19,857 bases of DNA, taken from contig DBCL01000009.1 in assembly GCA_002293025.1 (NCBI GenBank), forward strand, positions 51,873 through 71,729. Direction: 5' to 3'. Made by a program: the position numbers and the translations under genes. The first letter of the stretch is position 1. Each line of letters opens with the position of its first letter. The notes beneath the pieces are model-generated. The model did not search any database. It was not told the DNA's origin and was given only the letters and a program-made list of their open reading frames with translations. This document shows, one piece after another, positions 14,440 to 19,857 of the stretch. The DNA is from Actinobacteria bacterium UBA959 (GTDB taxonomy: Bacteria; Actinomycetota; Actinomycetes; S36-B12; UBA5976).

Positions 14440-15285
14440 TTAGTCGCGGTCACAATCTCTGTGTACTAGATAAGTTTCAACGTGGTCTTTAACAAGGCGA
14501 CTTGCCAAGTTTTCAGCCATCGCTACAGACCTATGCCTTCCACCAGTGCAACCTATCGCCACTGTCAAATACCTTTTGCTGTCCTCTAAGTACCCTGAAA
14601 TAGCAGTCTCTACAACTGCCTGAATCTGATCCAAATATTTAACTGAGATCGGTTGAGACATCACAAAGTCATTGACAAGTTCATCCTTGCCAGAAAGCGG
14701 CTTTAGAACTGGATTCCAATGGGGGTTAGGCAAGAAACGAACATCAAACACCAAATCAGCATCTATCGGAGTTCCATGTTTAAACCCAAAGGAAGTTAGA
14801 GTTACAACAACCTTTGCCTCCTCGCTAGCATCAAAAGCAACTTCAATAGCTCTCCTGGCATCATGCGGTGATAAACCAGTCGTATCAATAATCAGATCTG
14901 CCTGTGACCTTAAATCACCTAACAAAGATCTCTCGGTATTAATCGCTTCTAACAACCCTGCCCCGGTTTGTAAAGGGTGTGGCCTTCGACTTGATTCGAA
15001 GCGATGCACAAGTTCATCTGTTTGTGCATCCAAAAACAGTATTGAGATATCAACTTTCAAACTTTTGAGTGTATTAATCGCATCTATTGACTGAGGTAAT
15101 GAACCGCCTCCGCGGACATCGATCACGATAGCTGCCTTCGCTACTTGATCTGATAATAAATCAAGAGCCTTCACGATCAAGGCCGGTGGAATGTTGTCCA
15201 TCACAAAATAACCCTGGTCTTCCAGCGCTCGAGCTGCCGTAGATCGGCCTGCGCCAGACATTCCAGTTACTAGAACTATCTTCAA
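14440..15285 (-). CDS. rapZ: RapZ/YvcJ-family nucleotide-binding protein
   Basis: P-loop ATPase-like protein of 281 residues, the usual length. In Enterobacteria RapZ is an RNA adaptor controlling glmS; in Gram-positives YvcJ binds and hydrolyses nucleotides and its role is less clear, so function here is by family only. Visible: Walker A GMSGAGRST (8-16), MDNIPPALI (29-37), VIDVRGGG (54-61), FLDAQTDELVHRFESSRRPHPL (84-105), TSFGFKHGTPIDADLVFDVRFLPNP (164-188) and the C-terminal GCTGGRHRSV (245-254). TTG start with an excellent ribosome binding site. Cotranscribed with uvrC upstream (22 bases) and whiA downstream. Confidence 0.95.
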   Translation of the reverse strand: MKIVLVTGMSGAGRSTAARALEDQGYFVMDNIPPALIVKALDLLSDQVAKAAIVIDVRGGGSLPQSIDAINTLKSLKVDISILFLDAQTDELVHRFESSRRPHPLQTGAGLLEAINTERSLLGDLRSQADLIIDTTGLSPHDARRAIEVAFDASEEAKVVVTLTSFGFKHGTPIDADLVFDVRFLPNPHWNPVLKPLSGKDELVNDFVMSQPISVKYLDQIQAVVETAISGYLEDSKRYLTVAIGCTGGRHRSVAMAENLASRLVKDHVETYLVHRDCDRD

Positions 15286-15290
15286 TTTCG

Positions 15291-15296
15291 CTCCTT
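15291..15296 (-). promoter_or_regulatory. rapZ: Ribosome binding site that decides the rapZ TTG start
   Basis: AAGGAG on the minus strand lies five bases before the TTG at 15285-15283. The next in-frame ATG falls inside the Walker A motif (codon 9), so the TTG is the only sensible start. Confidence 0.8.
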
Positions 15297-15307
15297 ACAG
15301 GGCTGAT

Positions 15308-17146
15308 CTAATCAGGTTTTGAAGCATCAAGATGTAATTCTCGGTAAATTCTTGCGGCGAGAGGGCCCTGGATGCCATCGATAAGTTCCAAATCTCGAAT
15401 ACCTGCAGCTCTTAAGCCCGTTACTCCACCAAACTGCTTCAACAGCATGTTTCTTTTCTTAGGTCCGACTCCTGGAATATCATCTAAAATTGACTTCGTG
15501 GACCGTTTTGATCGCCGCAAACGATGGTGAGTTATCGCTCGTCGGTGAGTTTCATCTCTGATCTGTTGAAGCAAATAGAGAGCTTTAGAACTTCTTGGTA
15601 ACATCAAAGGAGTTGCCCCCCCTGGCCACCAAACTTCTTCTAATCTCTTAGCCAAACCAATAACTGGGATTTCTATACCGTTAGCTTTGAGGACTTCAGC
15701 CGCAGCACGCGCTTGGAATGGACCCCCATCGATAACCAGTAAATTAGTTGGATACCTATTCCCATTTTCGGCATAACGATGGATACGTCTGCTGATCACT
15801 TCACTGATTCCAGCTAAATCATCTCCTGGATGCTCTAGGACATATGACCGATACTCTGAGCGAGCGGGCATTCCATCTTCAAATACAACGACGGCTGCAA
15901 CTCGATCTGTTCCCTGCAGATGAGACACATCCACGCATTCAATTCGCAATGGGGCTGCGTTTAACTTCAATGCTGCGGCTAACTCAGCTAGTGCTTCACT
16001 GCGGCTGGCCAGGTTAGATAGCATCTTTTGCTGATGATGAATTAGACCGGCTTCCGCATTCATTTGCGCCAATTTGGCGACTCGCTGTTTCTCCCCACGT
16101 ACGGGACACTGTATAGTCACTGCTGAATTGCGTAGATTCTTTAAAACTTTTTCAATTTTTGATAATTCATCTAATTGAATTCCAACACATATTGCTGACA
16201 TTGCTTCGGGACCTGTGTAATTTCGCATTATAAAGTTAACTAGAAGTTCTTGATCAGAAACTGCATCAATGGCATCAACTAACAATCGGTTTTCACCCAC
16301 TAAACGGCCTTCTCTTACTTGCATTACAACCACTACAGCGTCCAGACCACTACTTGCAACGCCTATAAAATCTGCACTTAAATCCTGTTCAATTGAAACC
16401 AAACTCTTCTTAAGTATTTCTTCGACTGCATTGATTTGATCTCTAATTCGAGCTGCCTCTTCGAACCTCTCGGCTGCGCTCGCATCATTCATTTTTGAAA
16501 CCAATGTTGCCATAGCTTGTTTTGCTGAACCCCCAAGAAATGTTTCTAGATCGCGGGCAACGATCTTGTGTTCAGCAATTCCTGAGTTATCCACACAGGG
16601 TGCTAAACATCGACCAATATGACCTAACAGGCAAGGTCTTTTTGCTCGTTGGTGTTGTGCCAAAATAGAATCCGAGCAAGATCGAACTGGAAAAACCCTT
16701 AAAAGAAGTTCAATTGCATCGCGCACATCTCTTGGGTTGGGATATGGACCAAAATACCGAGCGCCATCCTTTCGCTTGGTACGAGTTGAGTGAACTCTAG
16801 GAATTTCGTTTTGCATGCTGATTGAGAGGTAAGGGTAAGACTTATCATCACGAAATCTGATGTTAAACCTTGGATTGTAAGATTTAATCCAAGCAAACTC
16901 CAATTGCAACGCTTCTATTTCAGTTTGGGTAACTGTCCATTTAACTTCCGTGGCTGTCTTAACCATCGACGCGGTTCGCTCATGGAGGTTGCTTGGATCT
17001 TGAAAATAACTTGTAAGTCTGTTGCGAAGATTCTTGGCCTTACCCACATAAATGGTTTCCTCACCTGAAGAAGTCTTTGTAATGAATCGATAAACGCCGG
17101 CAGAAATGGGTATTAATTTGGTGCTTGGCTGCCATTCATATCGCAT
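15308..17146 (-). CDS. uvrC: Excinuclease ABC subunit C
   Basis: Dual-incision nuclease of nucleotide excision repair, recruited by UvrB at the lesion. 612 residues. In order: GIY-YIG nuclease domain (GVYRF at 17-21, IYVGKAKNLRNR at 32-43) for the 3' cut; a cysteine cluster Cys157, Cys172, Cys180, Cys184 (C-x14-C-x7-C-x3-C) matching the [4Fe-4S] site described in UvrC; the UVR motif that contacts UvrB (about 209-244, AAERFEEAARIRDQ); the RNase H-like nuclease domain for the 5' cut, with Asp406 in ECVDVSHLQG, Asp473 in IDGGPFQARAA and His534 in RDETHRRAITHHR; and C-terminal helix-hairpin-helix motifs (DDIPGVGPKKRNMLLKQFGG, 555-574). The ATG is 11 bases after the uvrA stop, with no strong ribosome binding site, suggesting coupling. 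Confidence 0.97.
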   Translation of the reverse strand: MRYEWQPSTKLIPISAGVYRFITKTSSGEETIYVGKAKNLRNRLTSYFQDPSNLHERTASMVKTATEVKWTVTQTEIEALQLEFAWIKSYNPRFNIRFRDDKSYPYLSISMQNEIPRVHSTRTKRKDGARYFGPYPNPRDVRDAIELLLRVFPVRSCSDSILAQHQRAKRPCLLGHIGRCLAPCVDNSGIAEHKIVARDLETFLGGSAKQAMATLVSKMNDASAAERFEEAARIRDQINAVEEILKKSLVSIEQDLSADFIGVASSGLDAVVVVMQVREGRLVGENRLLVDAIDAVSDQELLVNFIMRNYTGPEAMSAICVGIQLDELSKIEKVLKNLRNSAVTIQCPVRGEKQRVAKLAQMNAEAGLIHHQQKMLSNLASRSEALAELAAALKLNAAPLRIECVDVSHLQGTDRVAAVVVFEDGMPARSEYRSYVLEHPGDDLAGISEVISRRIHRYAENGNRYPTNLLVIDGGPFQARAAAEVLKANGIEIPVIGLAKRLEEVWWPGGATPLMLPRSSKALYLLQQIRDETHRRAITHHRLRRSKRSTKSILDDIPGVGPKKRNMLLKQFGGVTGLRAAGIRDLELIDGIQGPLAARIYRELHLDASKPD

Positions 17147-17157
17147 AGTGCGGACTC

Positions 17158-19857
17158 TTATCGATGATTAACTAATGCAGTTTTTAAGAACTTGCCGGTA
17201 TAACTTGTTGGATGTTTGGCAACTTGCTCAGGGGTGCCTGTACACACAATCGTGCCACCTTTAAAACCGCCTTCTGGTCCTAGGTCTATGACCCAGTCGC
17301 TGACACGAACCACATCTAGGTTGTGTTCAATGACCACAACGGTATTGCCTTGATCAACCAACCTATTTAGCACCTCTAGAAGCCGACGGACATCCTCAAA
17401 ATGTAAACCCGTTGTTGGTTCGTCCAAGACATAGAAGGATCTACCCATGGATCTTCTTTGCAGTTCAGTGGCCAACTTAACCCGCTGAGCTTCTCCTCCA
17501 GATAAAGTTGGAGCGCTTTGGCCTAAACGAACATATCCCAATCCAACATCTAAAAGTGTTTGCATGAATCTATTGATACTTGGAATAGCTTGAAAGAATT
17601 CGGCTGCTTCTGTGATGGACATGTTGAGAACGTCTGAGATTGACTTCCCTCGATAATGCACTTCTAAGGTCTCCCTGTTGTACCGAGCCCCTTGGCACAC
17701 TTCACACGGTACATAAACATCAGGTAGGAAGTTCATCTCTATCCGAATAGTGCCATCACCACTGCAAGATTCGCAACGCCCACCCTTTACATTGAAAGAG
17801 AAACGCCCAGGTTGATATCCCCTTATCTTCGCTTCCTCAGTATCTGCGAAAAGCTTTCTGATAGAATCAAACACCCCGGTGTATGTAGCGGGATTCGATC
17901 TAGGCGTGCGCCCTATTGGACTTTGATCCACGTGAACTATCTTGTCCAGCTGATTGATACCTTTGATTCGCTTGTGCTTGCCGGGTACGACTGACGCTCC
18001 ATTGATCTCTCTTGAAAGACCCGCATGTAAAACATCATTAACAAGGGTACTTTTCCCAGACCCTGAAACACCTGTAACACTAATTAGGACACCTAACGGG
18101 AAAACAGCATCAATATTCTTTAGATTGTGTTCACTAGCCCCTAGAACACTTACGGCTCTTTCTAAATCAACTGGTCTCCTATTCTTCGGAGTTTCGATTT
18201 TTCGCTTTCCCGATAAGTATTGCCCAGTAATTGATTTCGAGTTGTCAAGTAATTCCGAAAGATAACCAGAATGAACAATTTCTCCACCAAATTCACCAGC
18301 CCCAGGACCAATATCAACAATCCAATTCGCAGCTTTGATCGTGTCTTCGTCATGTTCAACAACAATCAACGTGTTCCCCAAGTCGCGCAAGCGAACAAGT
18401 GTAGAGATTAATCGCTCATTATCTCGTTGATGCAATCCGATACTAGGTTCGTCCAGGACATACAAAACCCCTACCAAACCCGCTCCAATCTGAGTTGCGA
18501 GTCTAATTCGCTGCGCTTCACCGCCAGAAAGAGAACTCGCCGCTCTTTCTAAACTCAGATAATCCAACCCAACATCAAGCAAGAATCTCAGTCGTTCCTG
18601 AATTTCTTTTAGGACCCGCTCTCCAATCAGCGCTTCCTTTTTAGTGAGTTTCAAAGCATCGATCCAAGCGGATAATTGACCAATACTCATGGCGCTCAGT
18701 TCGGCAATAGACATTTTATGTAATTTAACGCTCAGGATGAGAGGTTTTAACCTTGCTCCCTTACAGCCTGGACAGGGATGTTCACGCATATACCCAGCAA
18801 AACGGTCCCTGGAAGAATCAGATTCAGCTTCTAAATGACGCCTTTGAATATAGGGCATAACACCCTCAAATACTGTATTAAAACTTCTTGCTCTGCCATG
18901 TCTGTTCTTGTATTTAACGTTAAGTTCTTCACCAGTTCCTTCAAGAATTGTTTTCCGTACTTTCGCAGGCAAACTTCTCCAAGGGGCATCAAACTTAAAC
19001 CCCACTTCTTGACTTAAAGCGAAGAGAACTTTGTAGTAAAAATCGGCCATCATTCCAGAAGCCCATGGTGCGATTACGCCTTCTTCAAGAGATAGCTCAT
19101 CATCTTGAATTACTAAAGCTTCATCAACGATCATCTGAATTCCTAACCCGGCGCAAACAGCACATGCTCCAAAAGGTGAATTAAAAGAAAAGGACCTAGG
19201 CTCTAACTGATCGTAAGAAACTCCGCACTTTAAACAAGCTAAATGTTCACTAAAAAGAAGAATCTCCTTATCACCTTCAACAAATTCGATGAAAACTGTT
19301 CCCTTACCAAGTCGAAGTGCAACTTCGATAGAGTCATTGAGTCTGGACTTAGCATTCTTTTGAACAGCTAACCGATCAACTACGACATCAATTGAATGCT
19401 TCTCCTGCTTTTTTAGCAACGGCACATCTGTTAATTCGTAAACGGTTCCATCAATCTTCGCTCTAGCAAATCCCTGAGATTGCAAGGAACGCAATAAATC
19501 AACAAACTCCCCTTTGCGTGCCTGAACAACTGGTGCCAAAACCATGAACTTCGAGCCTTCTGGCAAATCAAGTACTTGATCTACTATTTGCTGTGCACTT
19601 TGGCGTTCTATCTTTTGCCCACATGTCGGGCAATGTGGCTGACCTACTCTGGCATAAAGTAACCGGAGGTAATCATGAACTTCGGTAATAGTTCCAACTG
19701 TGGATCTAGGATTTCTGTTTGTTGATTTCTGGTCTATAGATACCGCTGGTGACAACCCCTCGATAAAATCCACGTTGGGCTTATCCATCTGCCCTAAGAA
19801 CTGTCTTGCATAAGCGCTCAGGGATTCAACATAACGACGCTGACCTTCAGCAAAAAT
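17158..19857 (-). CDS. uvrA: Excinuclease ABC subunit A (N-terminus beyond right window edge)
   Basis: DNA-damage sensor ATPase of nucleotide excision repair, which loads UvrB. 899 residues are readable from the right edge to the stop; the frame is open through IFAEGQRRYVESLSAYARQ at the edge, so the true start and the first Walker A, roughly the first 50 residues, lie outside. The ATG at 19788 is internal, at GQMDKPNVDF, and is not the start. Visible: ISIDQKSTNRNPRSTVGT, a first zinc-type cysteine set (CLKCG with CAVCAGLG), first ABC signature LSGGEAQRIRLATQIGAGL with LYVLDEPSIGLHQRD, the second Walker A GVSGSGKST (around 18046-18072), second zinc finger CESCSGDG and CEVCQGARY, and second signature LSGGEAQRVKLATELQRR with YVLDEPTTGLHFEDV. 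Followed closely by uvrC. Confidence 0.97.
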   Translation of the reverse strand: MFAEGQRRYVESLSAYARQFLGQMDKPNVDFIEGLSPAVSIDQKSTNRNPRSTVGTITEVHDYLRLLYARVGQPHCPTCGQKIERQSAQQIVDQVLDLPEGSKFMVLAPVVQARKGEFVDLLRSLQSQGFARAKIDGTVYELTDVPLLKKQEKHSIDVVVDRLAVQKNAKSRLNDSIEVALRLGKGTVFIEFVEGDKEILLFSEHLACLKCGVSYDQLEPRSFSFNSPFGACAVCAGLGIQMIVDEALVIQDDELSLEEGVIAPWASGMMADFYYKVLFALSQEVGFKFDAPWRSLPAKVRKTILEGTGEELNVKYKNRHGRARSFNTVFEGVMPYIQRRHLEAESDSSRDRFAGYMREHPCPGCKGARLKPLILSVKLHKMSIAELSAMSIGQLSAWIDALKLTKKEALIGERVLKEIQERLRFLLDVGLDYLSLERAASSLSGGEAQRIRLATQIGAGLVGVLYVLDEPSIGLHQRDNERLISTLVRLRDLGNTLIVVEHDEDTIKAANWIVDIGPGAGEFGGEIVHSGYLSELLDNSKSITGQYLSGKRKIETPKNRRPVDLERAVSVLGASEHNLKNIDAVFPLGVLISVTGVSGSGKSTLVNDVLHAGLSREINGASVVPGKHKRIKGINQLDKIVHVDQSPIGRTPRSNPATYTGVFDSIRKLFADTEEAKIRGYQPGRFSFNVKGGRCESCSGDGTIRIEMNFLPDVYVPCEVCQGARYNRETLEVHYRGKSISDVLNMSITEAAEFFQAIPSINRFMQTLLDVGLGYVRLGQSAPTLSGGEAQRVKLATELQRRSMGRSFYVLDEPTTGLHFEDVRRLLEVLNRLVDQGNTVVVIEHNLDVVRVSDWVIDLGPEGGFKGGTIVCTGTPEQVAKHPTSYTGKFLKTALVNHR

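Noticed and set aside
13553..14443. Open frame of 296 codons on the plus strand antisense to whiA
   Set aside because: It mirrors whiA, whose protein is clearly conserved. Its translation shows no recognisable domain, is rich in Ser, Ala and Arg, and has no convincing ribosome binding site. The relatively GC-rich whiA explains the long shadow frame.
14672..15094. Open frame of 140 codons on the plus strand antisense to rapZ
   Set aside because: A shadow of rapZ; the translation resembles no protein I know and has no initiation signals.
19786..19788. ATG that could be read as the start of an 876-residue UvrA
   Set aside because: The frame stays open upstream to the window edge with perfectly typical UvrA sequence (AEGQRRYVESLSAY), so the gene is cut by the edge, not N-terminally truncated.
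1..19857. Mobile elements, CRISPR arrays, tRNA or rRNA genes, toxin-antitoxin or defence genes
   Set aside because: Read-through of both strands showed only housekeeping genes packed end to end; no intergenic gap exceeds 80 bases and no repeated spacer-like units or transposase motifs are present.

Overview
This window looks like a chromosomal segment from a low-GC, gene-dense member of the Actinomycetota. The evidence for the phylum is RbpA (an actinobacterial RNA polymerase-binding protein), an actinobacterial-type WhiA and RapZ next to uvrC and the gap-pgk-tpiA-secG genes, and a SUF operon that starts with a SufR-type repressor and carries a Rieske ferredoxin gene between sufD and sufC. 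Base composition is only about 40-45% G+C on the lines I counted by eye. Most neighbouring genes overlap or lie within about 40 bases, which points to a streamlined genome. The freshwater or marine acI (Nanopelagicales)-like actinobacteria would fit, but that placement is inference.

Layout. (1) 1-5004, minus strand: the iron-sulfur assembly operon sufR-sufB-sufD-Rieske-sufC-sufS, joined by 4-base overlaps throughout; sufS runs off the left edge. (2) 5005-7755: heme A synthesis. ctaA is on the plus strand, divergent from sufR. It converges with, and overlaps by 21 bases, an ATP-grasp ligase of unknown substrate, which lies 2 bases downstream of ctaB (heme O synthase). (3) 7756-9753, plus strand: transketolase, divergent from ctaB. 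(4) 9743-13368, minus strand: gap-pgk-tpiA and secG-rbpA, i.e. triose-phosphate glycolysis plus a translocon subunit and a transcription factor. (5) 13435-19857, minus strand: uvrA-uvrC-rapZ-whiA; uvrA runs off the right edge.

The genes connect in ordinary ways. SUF supplies Fe-S clusters to proteins such as SufR itself, the Rieske protein and UvrC, which shows the four-cysteine cluster motif. CtaB and CtaA turn protoheme into heme A for cytochrome oxidase. Transketolase shares glyceraldehyde-3-phosphate with the Tpi-Gap-Pgk block.

I found no mobile element, CRISPR array, tRNA, rRNA or defence system, and no intergenic stretch longer than 80 bases. The points most worth checking are: the ATP-grasp gene; the absence of tal, zwf, opcA and pgl between tkt and rbpA; the absence of yvcK between rapZ and whiA; two inverted repeats at the sufR/ctaA and gap promoters that may be operators; and a Glu-for-Asp change in the first prenyl-diphosphate motif of CtaB. 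No clearly new multi-gene system is visible.
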